A stretch of DNA of 64,000 nt. Origin: Leptoclinus maculatus (lineage: Eukaryota > Chordata > Actinopteri > Perciformes > Stichaeidae). The DNA lies in contig JAVDOI010000008.1 in assembly GCA_032191485.1 (NCBI GenBank), positions 20,566,674 to 20,630,673 of the forward strand. Reading direction: 5' to 3'. This document shows positions 23,361 through 36,054 of the stretch, piece by piece. The translations under genes were made by a program, and so were the position numbers. Positions within the stretch are counted from its first letter, which is position 1. Each line of letters opens with the position of its first letter. The notes below the pieces were generated by a model that saw nothing but the letters and a program-made list of their open reading frames with translations, was not told the DNA's origin and searched no databases.

Positions 23361-23708
23361 TTGGCAGCCAATGCATCTATACCCAGGAGTAAAAACAGGA
23401 TAAATAAGAAACTTGGTCCATGGTGGACAGAGGAGTGCTGCCAGGCTGTTCAAAATAGGAACAAAGCATTCAGACAAGTCAGGAGAACCCATAACATGCA
23501 GCATTTGATTCAATATAAAAAGGCACAAGCAGTGGTGAGAAGAACAGTACGACAAGCTAAGAGAGATAGTTGGAGACATTTTTGCAATAAAATAGGAAGA
23601 ACTACTCCTGTGGGAGAGGTATGGGGAATGATAAAGAGGATGGGAGGAGACAGAAGAGAATGGGATTACCCAGTCTTGACATCTGACAAGGAAACAGCGG
23701 TTCAATGA
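23361..23708 (+). pseudogene. LINE open reading frame remnant (endonuclease to RT linker)
   Basis: An open frame of 115 codons contains NKKLGPWWTEECCQAVQNR, followed by a basic helix-rich segment (AVVRRTVRQAKRDSWRHFC) and GEVWGMIKRMGG. This is the linker between endonuclease and reverse transcriptase in non-LTR retrotransposons of the I/Jockey type. Just upstream, the sequence ACTTCAGCTATTATTTTTGG continues the homology in another frame, so the copy is frameshifted. It stops abruptly before a poly-C run and neither the endonuclease nor the RT core is present. The family is known from memory only. Confidence 0.65.
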
Positions 23709-23727
23709 AAATTCATGCCAACACCCA

Positions 23728-23728
<1 letters not shown>

Positions 23729-23759
<31 letters not shown>
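23729..23759. repeat. Poly-C run of 31 bases
   Basis: Uninterrupted C, prone to length error in sequencing. It separates the LINE fragment from a truncated dispersed-repeat copy. Confidence 0.95.
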
Positions 23760-23760
<1 letters not shown>

Positions 23761-23808
23761 ACATGGTTTTGGACTTGTCACCTTTTTCACCCCTTATGAG
23801 TTTGCAGG

Positions 23809-23935
23809 TATGTTCTATACAACCAGACTTCTTTTTGCAACCAGAGGAGTCGCCCCCTGAAGAACGAATGCTAGTTTGAAGCACTTCAGAATTTGCTTCA
23901 CTTTTCAGAACTGGAGGTTGCTGCCTGGTCAGGCT
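23809..23935 (+). repeat. Dispersed repeat family, copy 2 (3' part only)
   Basis: Keeps only the distal part: CAACCAGACTTCTTTTTGCA, AGTCGCCCCCTGA, TTGCTTCACTTTTCAGAAC and TGGAGGTTGC. Confidence 0.75.
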
Positions 23936-24159
23936 GAGCGCCACCAAAGAGTACCTGTGCAGGTCCATCCCTTTATTTCTTGTGCCGTCTACTGTAGCGC
24001 TCCGTCGCAGCTCCGACACTGTGCGTGTGTCTTACCCAAACCCCCAGGTTTCTTCCCATAGACTTACATTGGGAAATAGACGTCAGTAACTCGTGGATAA
24101 TTTGTTTCGAGGTAAATCAACAATACAAACACTTGAATAGCCCTTACTTAAATGGTTAG

Positions 24160-24494
24160 GTCCTAAAGTCATTGGGTATGTCCCAAAAAGTAATAAAATA
24201 GTCACATTATAGTATATCGAAACAAGTCGAAAAGTATGCTGAAAACAATTCATTAAAAAGTCATAGTATAGTATGTCGAAAAAGTCATAATTAAGTATAT
24301 CGAAAATTCATACTGTTGAAAAACTATAATATAAAAAGTCATAGTATGTCGTAAAAATTCATGAAAAAGTCTGTATGTCAAAAAAAGTAACAGGAGTCAG
24401 TTTATTATGTAAAACAGTTTCAAGAAAAAGTCATAGTATAGTATTTAAAAAAGTTATATTAGTATGTTGATACAAGTTTAAAATACTCAGTAAA

Positions 24495-24526
<32 letters not shown>

Positions 24527-24860
24527 AGTAATGGTATAGTGTCGAAAAAATGTCATAGTTTACTATGTCGAAAAAGAAAGATATACAAGGACTTTAATTA
24601 CTTTTTTCAACATACTATATTTTTTACTTTTTGCGACATACTAAAGTATTGTTTCAAAATAATATACTTTTTTAGACATATATATAAAACTTTCGACTAT
24701 ACTTTTTTCCCCGATATACTATACTATGACTTTTTTGACGTACTATACTTTCACTTTTTTATAACCATTTTTGACATACGATTTTATTTTGTTTGACTTT
24801 TTATGACTTATCGACATCGTATACAATACTAAGCTATGACTTTTTAATTTTTTTTTATTT
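24160..24860. repeat. Inverted low-complexity array
   Basis: In 24160-24590 a degenerate AGTCATAGTATAGTATGTCG plus A-run word recurs every 20-45 bp. In 24600-24860 the reverse complement (CGACATACTATA... with T runs) recurs in the same way. The two halves could fold on each other. Confidence 0.75.
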
Positions 24861-27274
24861 TTTAGGGGACTATATTCTGACTTTTATGAAGTTTTTATGG
24901 CATACTGTACAATTACATTTTGATGCCTTTTTTATTAAATACAATAGTAATAGTTTTATGACCGCAACAAGAAATTGCCTCATATATTTTATTGAGGCAA
25001 AATAATAGGCCTTTATCGCGGCAGAAATTTAAAGATATAGCAGAGAAAGCACGGCTGTCATTTTCAACCTAAATCATGGCTGCCTTCCATTTGGGTATGT
25101 CAGCTTGAGGACGCTACTATTGGCCATGCTAGCTCACTGTCATGCAGTAGATTACTGGAACACTTCAATAGAACAGTGGCATAATCCATTTGATGAGTTC
25201 TGCTGTGAAAAAGATCCAGAGAATAAAGAGAGCAGTCTTCTTTATTGAACTAAGCGCCATGTTTTGTCCTCGTTCACCAGAGTCCATCAGAACAAATGTA
25301 TACACTGATGTCATACATTACATTGAATACATTCTTATTGGCATCCAGTTGCCAAAGGGTATCTGTATATCTCTGAACAGACAGTAAACATTATTCACTC
25401 TCCTCACACTAATGTACACCTCAACACATCCCATCAGCTATGTGGAAAACTAGCTGTTATAGTCACATAATAAATATAATAGAGTTATGTTTATAAAAGC
25501 ATACAAATAAAAATATGCACCTAAAGTCTATGAAAGGGTTCACGGAGAAGGAAGCCGTTGGTTTGTTTTCCTCTTTTTCATTGTTTCCACTTCCTTTTTT
25601 CCCCAGTCATGTCAAATATTTTCATACGGACATTATTCAGCACATGCTTGTCACACAGGAGTGCCCAGTCAGTGGAACCCAGTCAGTGGAACTGCAGCCT
25701 TTTCTCTGCCACAAACAGTTTCTCTTCCTCCTCAGAGAGCTGGTTTCCTTTCACACTGTAAGAAAACAATCGGACACCATCAGACATTCATGCTTTCAAA
25801 AGGGAGAATACATGGAAATGGCTCTGTTGACACTGTTGAAGGGTTTGTCACCCTAATTAATTCTACAAACTACTGCAGTGAGTGACTCATTTTCAATTAA
25901 CAGAAACAGCAAAACATAAAGCATGTGAGCTTCCAGATGCATCACTATAATCACAATAGTACATTAAATACAACTAATTAGGTTGAGCAATTCCAACCCT
26001 AATTGTCTTTCAGGATCCATTCATTTGAATTGAGTCTACAGTTTAACATGAAGCGCTAACTGCAAAAACCCGGAGACGTTTTGTCCAAACACAATAGCAG
26101 AAGGCTACTTCAGTACCCTACCAGTAGTACAATCATTTCTATATTATATATGATTTTTTATACAAATCATTTTGGGTCTCTACTAACTACTGATGGAAAT
26201 CTCTGTCTCTCTAACTGTTGACTGCTCCCCTGTGTTCACCAGCTAGTCTCTCACTGTGTCCGTCTGCTGTTTGCTGCTGGGCAGGTCGTGTTTTAGAGCT
26301 TTTTAAAGAGCTTTTAGAGCTGCCTGCTGCGGCCCAAAACAACGCTATGAAAGCCGTAAGAGCGAGCTCAAACAGCTCAACAGTGAGCTGAAACTCTGCT
26401 CTGTAAAGTCAAGGGGAGCTGCAGATTCAGTTGATAATTCTCCGTAGGTTCATCACTACGAGCGACACCTTTCCCATTGTCTCCTGATACATTGTCATTA
26501 TACAAATATTGATTAAAGCCAGCCAATCCATATAATATCATCAAATAAAAATAAAGATCCATTCCCCTTTGCCCCTCCTACCAGCTATCCAATATTAAAT
26601 AATGATACTATTGGTTTGCAATTGACAGTGAGACGTCATTGTGTTATGACCTCCCAAAAGATACTGTTTCAAGAAAATAGACCCCACCCCCCACAAATGA
26701 AAAGTTGAATATAAGCAATAAGAAAACCACAGTTTCTCAGCTTCGGTCTTACTTAGGCTGGTATGACCATAGCTCATGGTTACTAATGTTAGCAAAATTG
26801 ACAGAATAGATGTCGAGTGCTGCAGGAATGAGTCCTAAAACCTGGAAATGAGTTTTTTGCACTTCCTGTTCTCTGGTCTCGAATCAATAGGTTTAAATGG
26901 GTTTTTGCTTATATGCCTGAAATAAGGTCCGTGGTTGCCACAGAGCTTGTTTTCTTATCTTTTGTCGAGGGAACCAGTGAGATGCTAACTTACGGGGTTA
27001 GCCTACAACAATACATCTCCTCTGCAGCACTCCATTGCTGTCAGCTCACTGACTTCGCGTCTCTTCTCTACCTGTACTACTGTTAATCATCCATGTGGTT
27101 GTTTGTTACACAGTCTCACTTTAACTGTGATAAAACCGTGATAACGTCTGTCTTCTTTTCTTGCATCACTTTGATAATTGGATGAAATGAAATGTTACCA
27201 CAGATGGAATGCAACAAAACAGCTTTTTTTAATAAATGCCTGAGAGTCACTGTGAAATGATACTTGATCCTCAC
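24861..27274. other. Downstream flank of nod1, missing LRR exons not found
   Basis: Both strands were read for the remaining LRR exons of nod1 without success. About 26210-26470 (AGAGCTTTTTAAAGAGCTTT, then GAGCTCAAACAGCTCAACAG) looks like a dispersed SINE or transposon body. Short open frames match no protein. Confidence 0.4.
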
Positions 27275-30200
27275 CATATCTCTTTGAGTGCTGTGTTGTT
27301 GGTAAGGCCTGCAGCGAGGTTTTTGATCCCATCCACAGTGAACTGATTGTTGATTAACCTGCAGACAAATATACAAAGCATGTGACTTTCTGATGATCAG
27401 TGTCTGACCATGGTATTCAACAGGGGGTCTCATTTATAACCGCTGCGGATGCACAAAACGGGGCCTAAGAGAGGCGTTCGCCACTTCCCACGCAAACATT
27501 GGAGAATGTGCGCTCCTGTACGGATCTCTGACCCGTGCGTAAGAACATTTTGGAGACGGGAAAATGGCGAAGCAGATGTTGAGGTGGTGAATCGAAGACA
27601 AGACTGTAGAAATTAAATGTGAGAGGCATCATTGTACGGATAATGAGGCGTCTCACACATGTAATTTTACTTTCACTGTTCTATAAGTGAGACCTCTGGT
27701 CTTCACATGTGAGTAAATACAGAGCGTGTGTGTTTTCTTTACCAGAGGTGGCTTAAACCCGTGTTCGCTTGGACCAACTCAGCCATGGGTGGAGCTGCAT
27801 CGTCAGTCAACTCATTCTGCACCAACCTACGACAGCACAGACACGCACTTCAATACAGACAGTAGTTCTGTTGGAACTTCAGATATTCACTTCCCTCAAA
27901 CTGGGCGACCTGCCTACCAGAATATCCTGAGGACGCTGTTCTCTTTCAGTGCTTCTGCCAGGCACCTCCCACCTTTAGATGTGATGCCATTGGCTGAGAG
28001 ACTAGAACATAGAAATTACTCAATTTAATCAATGATTTTAAATCAGCAGGTTTTTATTGTCTTTGTAGGTAGCTGCCTTCTCACCTGAGGTTGGTAAGAC
28101 TCGGGTGGCGCCTCAGAGCTTCTGCAAATGCCTCTGCTCCCTCATCGCCAATGCTGTTCCCCCACATTCTGCAAGCACAGATATGAAAACAGTCATCGGG
28201 CTGCGTCACAAAGCATACAAACACAAAGGACCTGCAGCATCCTCCAAGAGAAAATGTATTAGACAATTTAGAGGGATCAATTGGCAGAAATGGAATATAT
28301 TATTAACTAATATATATATATATATATATATATATTTCTTTGGTGTATAATCACTTGGAAATAAGAATTGTTGTGTTTTCTTCACTTTAATATGAGCCCT
28401 TTTTATAACTACAAAAGGAGCAGGTCCTCTTCACAGAGCCGGCCGCCATGTTTCTACAGTAGCCCAGAACGGACAAACTAAACACTGGCTCTAGAGAGGG
28501 CCATTTGCACTTTCATGTTTTCGCTTTGGCCACTGTAGTTCTCCGACCTACACGCTTGGCACACAGGAGAAGTTTCAGTTGGTTGCAATCTGCAATCTCG
28601 CCGCTGGATGCCGCCAAATCCTACACGCTGCACCTTTAATTTCACTTTTTTATTATGCGCACAGACCTCCATCAAGATTAAACAAGTCAAACAACTCCTC
28701 TGTGCTGTAATTTACCATGCTTTATTCACCAATGGATTGTGTATACGGCTGGTCAGGTTAGCCGGAAAAATGCTTGGAAAATTGCGCAACTTGCGAAAGC
28801 TTGATGGTTTGCCAAATTTGGTTTCAATCGTCAAATTTAAACAATGATGTTTTTTTAGATAACATGCTGAACATATTTTGTGTCACTTGAGATCCCATTT
28901 CTTTCATGAGCACAGCTGGATGAGAATATGCTGCTTTAAGTGATCTAAACCTGCCAAGACGTTTTACAGCAGTGAAGTCTTACCCCACATCAAATATAGA
29001 AGTGCTCTTCTGTATTGCGCTGGCCAAATGCCTCCCACCAACACTGGTGATCTTGTTTTTCCCAATCCTAAGGAAAAAGCAATGTCATCAATTTACTAAA
29101 CATAAGACACATTCATTTTTACAAAAAGTATTATTATAGTATTTAAACTTTATATTGATACAGGTTAGAAACATACTTGACAATTCGCAGCTTTGGGCAT
29201 TCCTCAATTATCTGAGCAACTAGCTTGGCTCCAACATCTGTGATGTAATTGTTGTAAAGCCTGAGGACAAAAAAACGAATTAAAGGTTGAAGATTCTGTT
29301 TCACTTTCAGAATAAGAGAGCAGAATTGTACTTTATGGAGCACTAACACTTGTTTGTATAGCCAAAAATACAATTATATACCAAAGGACCAAAACAGTAC
29401 CCATTTACCCACTGGTCCTTTTTTCTCCCAATTTAAAGGGTCAATTCTTTCACTTGAGTTAACTATCTGAACATTTTTTGTGGCACACATTTATCTTGGA
29501 ACAATTGCCATGTTCACTCACCCTAAGACCTCCACGACTTTGTGCTTACACAGCTCCTCTGCAAGAACCTCGATGCTGCTGTCAGACAGGTGGTTGACAC
29601 ACAATCTGAAGACAAGCAGTTGGATTAGTGTTTACATTATATCAGTCTGAACGTCCATCAATGGAGATTTGACGGTAGTTAAAACGTGTATATGTTTTTT
29701 ACCTCACTATTGTCATCTTGCAGAAGGAGGGCCTCAGCTGCTTCACCCCATAGTCACTGATGTTGTTGTTGTCCATGTCAAGGCCCAGGAGCCTCCGACG
29801 GTGCTGCAGTACAAAGTTCAGGGCGGTGCAGTCCCCTGAGAACACATTGCAGTAACCCAGCTTGATGAAGCCGGCTGTGATGCCTTTCGCTGTCATCTGA
29901 GCGATGTCTTTGCTGCCTGTCTCAAAGATGCACCTCAGCATCCACAGGAAGTTGGGCAAAACGTGAACTTTCCTGCCCTCCCCACTGTTGTGGTGGGGTA
30001 AGCCAGTGAGGTGGGACTTTACAATGGTGGAGAGGTAGGATTTCAGCAAGGTCCGTTTTTTCTTCAGTAACACAGGACACACCAGGTGCTCCATCAGGCC
30101 GGCGTGAGCCTTGGACAGCAGTCCACACAAGAAGAGATTAGTGAACTGGAGGTGTTCATTCGTTTCAAATGGCGTCTTTTCCTTGGACTTCGAGGAGCCA

Positions 30201-33061
30201 CAGATGCAGAGGTCAAACGGCAGACAGGACGGTTCTCTTTTCCTGCTGCACTCTGCAAAGAACTTGAGGATGGAGCCAGCAGCAGCCTGCTCATCTAACA
30301 CCAGAGCAAACGCCGCCAGGAAAGACTGGAGGATGACATGGAGGAATTCAAATGTAGCGGGGCTCCCACTGGCGTCATACTCATTGACGGGTCTGAGAAA
30401 GCCCAGGGTCAGGTCCTCCTCTGCCAGGCCACACTCAGTGATCTCCTCTTGGCTGTAAATGAAGCTACCTCTCTCCATACCCTGAAGGGCCAGTTTGGCA
30501 AATGCTGCGAGAGGCCTGAGCCCTGCTCTGAATGTCTCTGAGACGCACCGAGTGCTTTTCTTCAGGAGAGACGGCGCAGGTGAGCCCGAGCGGCTGAGGA
30601 ACACCTCAGACAGCAGGAGGAAGATGTCCGTGAGTGTGATGCAGGTTTCAGGCAGATAAAAGCTATCGTGCATGGTGTGCAGGTGCCTAAAGCTCTTTAG
30701 TACAATCCAGCAGAACAGCGGGGTGGAGCAGAGGCCACAGAGGTGGGGGCTGGCATCCAGCTGAACAGACACCAGATCTCGGTGCTCCTGCTCCTTGAAG
30801 TTAAGATCAATGTAGGTCTTCAGATGAGCCGGCGAGAACCCCCGCAGAACCACCTTCTTTCTGATCACCCTGCTCTGGATCTCGGTCCCCGTCCGGGCCG
30901 TCAGCACCTTCTGGGAGCCCTTGAGTAGTTTCCCACAAAGCAAGCTGATGAGCAGCTGGACGGGGTGTGCCTTGACTTCTGGTGACACCACTTCAGGAGC
31001 ATTCATCAGGTCATTCATCTGGAGCTCATCATAGCCATCAAATGTAAAAAGAACCTTCTCCGGGAAGCGCAGGATGTAGTCAAACACCTCATTATCTGGA
31101 TCGTGATCTGGGTAGCAGTTGTATTTGAACAAAAGGTCTCTGAGGGAGATCTGATCTGTGTCCTTGAAGATGCTGAACATCCTGCAGCGGAACTTAAAGA
31201 AGAAGATGACTGCGTCCGTCTGCAGGTCCTTCTTGGACCAGAGGTTCTGGAGCTTCTGCAGGAGGATGGATTTTCCCACACCGGCATCCCCCATCACATA
31301 GATGGTTTCACCTTGGGGATTGAAGACCGCATGGTCTCCTAGGAGCTGGTCCAGACTCTCCAAGAAGCCCAAACTTTCATTGCAGTCGTTCAGCAGTTCC
31401 ATCTGTGTGTTAGTGTATAGGTCATCCAGGCGGGTCTCCTCTCGCTGGCCGTATGACATGATGAAGCAGGTGTCCCGGCTCATCTCATGCCTCAACTTCT
31501 CACAATACCTGCTGACTTAGAGGAGGAAGACAGTGAATTAGTGCAATACAGAAGCTTTCAGTGGTGTCATGAGGTCTGGTGATTCAGAATATTGTTACGC
31601 AAGACCCAGGGGTGGGACCAAGTCATTGTTTTGCAAATCACAAGTAAGACTCAATTCTTTACCCCCAAGTCCCAAATCAAGACAGACAATTCCTAAGTCA
31701 AGTCCCAAGCCACAACAGGTAAGTCCCAAATCAAGATAGGCAATTCCCCAAGTCCCAAGTCAAGACAAGCAAGTCCCAGGAACACCGACAAATGAGAGCA
31801 GACTGGGCTTTTTCGGAGGCGGACTTAAAGAGACAGGCGATAAAACTGAGTGTTCCAGACAGAATACAGATATGTTCAGACAGACAGTATGAGAAAAATA
31901 AAGGTTTTTTTTAACACCAAAGCATGTAAACATGCTAAAAACCCAAAATACAAGTATGAACCTGGATATGACCATGATATGTCTCCTTTATGTTGAGAGA
32001 AGTGCTTTTAACATGCTTTGACCTGAGCTGTTGTTTCACAAATCATCACCATTCATCTTAAAATGAGCTAAATTTATCTGATAAAATAAGTAAAAAAGAC
32101 TACAGATCTGCCCGGACATTTGATGATACTTTCATACTCTGAGGTGCGTAATGTTTCCATTGTTACCTGACAATGTAATTGGGTCACATGCCCATTAAAT
32201 TAGCTCCAATGTCAATTTCAACATTACAATGGTAGTTACACTTCAAAGAATCAGTGATCCGAATTTTATTTATCACACACTCTTTTGCATAAGGACTGTT
32301 TTATTCTTATATTTGGAATACATTCTTCCATTTAAGCATTATGAATGTCAAATTTATTCTTGCAATTTGGTATTTTTCACTCATTGATGTAAATGGAGTG
32401 GACAGAAAGGCAGAAACACCTCTATGTATGATGCAATACAATACAACACAACAATACAACTGTTCATACTCTGCTACCATCTAGACATACAGAACAGCAT
32501 CAGTGACTGTATTACTTACTGGGGTCGGTGTTAACCACTGTCATCGCCGTTACATCACTGCTTGGGGTGTAGTCGATCTCTTTCAACCACGGCTGGAAGT
32601 CTATGTATGCGTCACATACTTTATAGATGATGTAAATTAAGTACTCACAGGCCTCCTCCCCTTTGCACTGGACTAGCTCCAAGATTTGGCGCACCTAGAA
32701 AGTGATCACATCAAAGAACGTCTCTGTTGGTTATCATTTAAAAAATGTCCAACTTTATTTTCTATTTTTAACCAGAACATGTTTTAGAGAGAGAGCGCTA
32801 AGAATATACTGTATTTGTTTTTTATTGAATAACAATGAAACAATTTTTTTAACAGATGTCCTGCCTGATCCGTCTTGGTGGCAGATCGCTGTACGATCTC
32901 AACATCTTCTTCACAGACGAAGCCGCAGGCCAGCAGGTTGTCCAGGATGCATTGAAGACTCCTCAGCCGGGACACCAGCAGCTCCCTGTGGTAGGTGAGG
33001 ATGTTAAGGCACGACGCCTTGGCTTCTTCCATCTCACCCATATTTACTGCAGAACGGTCAC
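27275..33061 (-). CDS. nod1: NOD1, cytosolic peptidoglycan sensor (CARD-NACHT-LRR), 3' end not found
   Basis: Exons in transcript order: 33041-32865 coding (with 20 bases of 5' UTR to 33061), 32694-32520, 31515-29703, 29605-29522, 29260-29177, 29067-28984, 28168-28085, 27358-27275. Phases fit throughout. CARD spans about residues 10-105 (RELLVSRLRSLQCILDNLL, ILELVQCKGEEACEYL). VVNTDP links to the large NACHT exon, with Walker A GDAGVGKS near 193-200 and Walker B LFTFDGYDEL near 273-282, then winged-helix segments and the first LRRs. Five further LRR exons are exactly 84 bp each with identical phase. Human NOD1 senses muramyl-type peptides containing diaminopimelate and recruits RIPK2 through CARD. 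861 residues are visible against 953 in human. The last two or three LRR exons and the stop were not located. The first intron would use a GC donor. Confidence 0.95.
28305..28336. repeat. (TA)n microsatellite
   Basis: Pure TA tract in a nod1 intron. Confidence 0.85.
31600..31790. repeat. AAGTCCCAAGTCAAGAC-type minisatellite
   Basis: Loosely tandem AAGTCCCAA and TCAAGACA words in the nod1 intron between the CARD and NACHT exons. A similar repeat is frequent in fish introns (from memory). Confidence 0.7.
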
Positions 33062-35209
33062 CTGTGTGGGATTACAGACGACAAGATATCGTGAGCCATC
33101 TGAGCACCTTCCCTAACTATTTAAATCCAATTTTAGGCATCCACAAATTACAGTAAGAGCAGCCACAGCGGTCTTCATAGATACAGTGTTTACACTGATA
33201 TCACAGATGTTATAATTGTACTCACAATGAGAATTGCAGAAATTGGTTACTGCGTTTTGATGAGTCCAGATGATATTTTTAGATGACTGAATAAGAATCC
33301 TCATGAGACATGTGATACATGAATAGTCTATAAAACACTCATCGGTACTGGCTAAAGCGTTTTAACCACAGCAGATACCCAACAAGTTGTTTACTTTGAC
33401 AAATCAATGCTATCTTACATTGATCTAGTCGTCGAGTAAAGACCATCATTTGTACACTAACATCCCTCTTTCGTGCCCCAGCTGTTTCCTGAATCTTTTT
33501 TGATGGTTCCTATGTCCTCAGAGAAGAAGAACCGGTTAGCAGCTATGATTCAATAACGAACCACTCCTTTGTAATAATTTACTATCTGTTGAGGCTCACA
33601 CATTCCTCTCTCTGTCTCTGAGTTTAGAAAGTCGTTTGAAGGAACATAATGTGAATGACAACAGACGAACACAAAGTTACAAATATTGAAACAACCACTG
33701 CATGTTGCGTCACGAGCGCTAGTACATGAACTGTGTTCCGACTATTGTGGTTTATTTAGCCCGGATAAAAGAAACCCGCAGTAGAAACATAACGCTACCT
33801 ACCGACCATTGAGTCCGACTATGGTGACGCGGACACACCAACGCTACTTTAAAATAAAAATAAAAAGCCGAGTGTTAAAAGGAAGTAACCCTTGTTGATA
33901 TCACAAGTGACCACGGGGTAACTATGTGTACTCTACCCGGTAATAACAGTCCGCAGACCTGTTCTGTTTTAGGAAGTGAAAGTATTCAGTACCAACGCGT
34001 CATTTCGTAATTTACTAAAGCTGCATTCATGTCCTCACGGAAATGAGGGAATTAAAATCACAATAGGCTTTATTCACCTTTCTTGAACAATAAGATTATA
34101 CAAAATATAAATAACTTTTTTGTTGACAGATTTATGTGGTGCTTTCACAGCTGCTTTTATATAAATTCCTTGTAAAAAAAAAAAAAGCCCTAAAACTACT
34201 TTAATGATGTGAGAAAAGCTTACAACCCACCGTCACATTTAGAATGATCCTATTTGCATGTGTGATTATCATTTTGTTTAATTCTCACCTCACCTCACTT
34301 TATTTCATTTATTTTTTCCAAGAGCAAAGGTAGTTCAATCTCATTTTATGTTGGTTTCTATGGTGACAAAAAGGTGTTACGTGTGCAGGTTTGCATTACG
34401 TGTCATTTAAATCAGATGGAAATTGCAGAGGCGCTAAAAAATGGGTAAATGAAAAGAAAAATTCTACTGTATTATTTTCATCACATGAGGTGGAAAATGA
34501 AGCCCAGGAAAATCCTGGATGAGATGAAAGTGAGCTGCGGTGTAAGGGAAATATACACCACAATATTCTGCCCGTCATTGCGAAACAAGGACATTTAGAT
34601 AAAAGACTCAACATAAAAAGCGAAATTCAATGTTTGATTGTTTTTCTTATGATCTATATAAAATTCACCTTCCGACTGTACCTCCATGATTCCTGGATAT
34701 AACTCTGGTTTCCACGCGTAAAAAAGGCTCGTGGCCACAGGACGCGAAGTGGCTGTTTTTACGCACGAGAGTATCACCTAAACACAGCCCATTCACTTTA
34801 AATGAGGAGCAGCTTTGGCAGACAGAGAAAGATTTAGGTGGAGGAACAGAGAGTAGACTATCCCGCCTTGCTTTAACCTACCTCTTGTCATTACTGTGTG
34901 ACTGCTTAGCAAGCAGTCATTTAACGTTCTCAATAGTCACATAATTGTCTCCAGAAAACGCACTTTTCTTGTTTTGATTCGGTGACTGGACTCACGTTTA
35001 TCCCAAGTATCGGAGTTTGTTTGTGTTTTTTTACCAGTGAGCGTCCACTAGGTGGCAGTACTGGACAGACATTTATCGTGTATTACTGTTGACAGGCTCA
35101 TGTGGAGGAATGTGAAGCTGCTATGTGCAGTAAGAATGTAACTAAGCTGTATTCCATGCTAGACTGACATTCATCAGAAAACCATATAGATGGACTACTT
35201 CACTTCTGC
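33062..35209. other. 5' flank of nod1, promoter not resolved
   Basis: An acceptor at 33062-33063 (minus strand) shows that at least one non-coding first exon lies here, but it could not be placed. A poly-A run is at 34171-34184. No TATA box or other factor site is claimed. Confidence 0.35.
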
Positions 35210-35962
35210 TGAGTAGGGGAGACCGGGATTGGTTGGCACACTTTTCACTCTCTGCCCTAATTAATATAGACATATTCTTGAGGTTAATTTCACAGCTATA
35301 GAATGAATATGTTTTGTTTTCTAAAAACAGGTGATTTGTTATAAAGGCGGCAACCTCTGGTTCCAAAAAATGAAGCCAAAGTGGAAGTGCCTAAACTTGC
35401 TTGCTTTCTAATGTCCATCAGGGGGCGACTCCTCTGGTTCTATAGAAGTCTATGAGAAAATGACTCTACTTCTCTCTTGATTTATTACCTCAGTAAACAT
35501 TGTAAACATGGGTTTATGGTCTCAATCTCTAGTTTCAAGTCTTCTTCAATACAGCATGATGTTCATTTAGTACATTATGGTCCATTTAGAGTCAAACAGA
35601 CCATAAAGCAGGGAATGCTTTAGGGCGGGCTTACTGTGATTGACAGGTCGCTACCACAGTGATGTCCCTACTGGGAGATGTCCGTGTTTTTATCTTACAA
35701 CTTTAATCCTTTCACAGTGTGTTTACAGTTCATGAAAGTTATTTGTAAGTTATATGAAAGTTATTTGTACCTTTCATAATACGTTAGGTCACTTTTTACT
35801 ATAAAACTATGAAAGACATGTTACCATCACCCACAAAGTTAGTGATCTTCAGATGATTTAACACAGTCGGTGAAGGCAAGTCAAGAAAGCCAACATGTTG
35901 TTTTTGTTTCTGTGACCAGAAAATAGATGTGTGCCAACCAACCCCGGACTCCCCTCCTACTC
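35210..35962. mobile_element. Inverted-repeat DNA transposon (non-autonomous) with nested repeat
   Basis: The left end (about 35210-35241, with GGTTGGCACAC) and right end (about 35930-35962, with GTGTGCCAACCAACC) are imperfect inverted repeats of about 32-35 bp. The 0.75-kb body has no transposase and encloses a reverse-oriented copy of the dispersed repeat (35348-35735). Confidence 0.7.
35348..35735 (-). repeat. Dispersed repeat family, copy 3
   Basis: Minus-oriented copy with GGGGGCGACTCCTCTGGTT, ATAGAAGTCTATGAGAAAAT, ATGGTCTCAATCTCTAG, TCCATTTAGAGTCAAA and TTTAGGGCGGGCT in order. Confidence 0.8.
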
Positions 35963-36048
35963 ACATGTACGGCTCACAACTGGAAGACTGAGTTAAGCAG
36001 CTGGACTAACTTCAATATGCAACAGACTTCATTTACTAAAAACACTTG

Positions 36049-36054
36049 TTTATT
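36049..36054 (-). promoter_or_regulatory. enpp2: Possible enpp2 polyadenylation signal
   Basis: AATAAA on the minus strand, about 1.4 kb after the enpp2 stop. It is the first canonical signal I noticed. Its use is unproven. Confidence 0.3.

Noticed and set aside
23702..24019. Minus-strand frame of 105 codons
   Set aside because: Its end is the poly-C run read as glycine and its body is the reverse of dispersed-repeat copy 2.
30086..31520. Several plus-strand frames of 60-115 codons
   Set aside because: They are shadows of the nod1 NACHT exon, which is read on the minus strand with clear homology.
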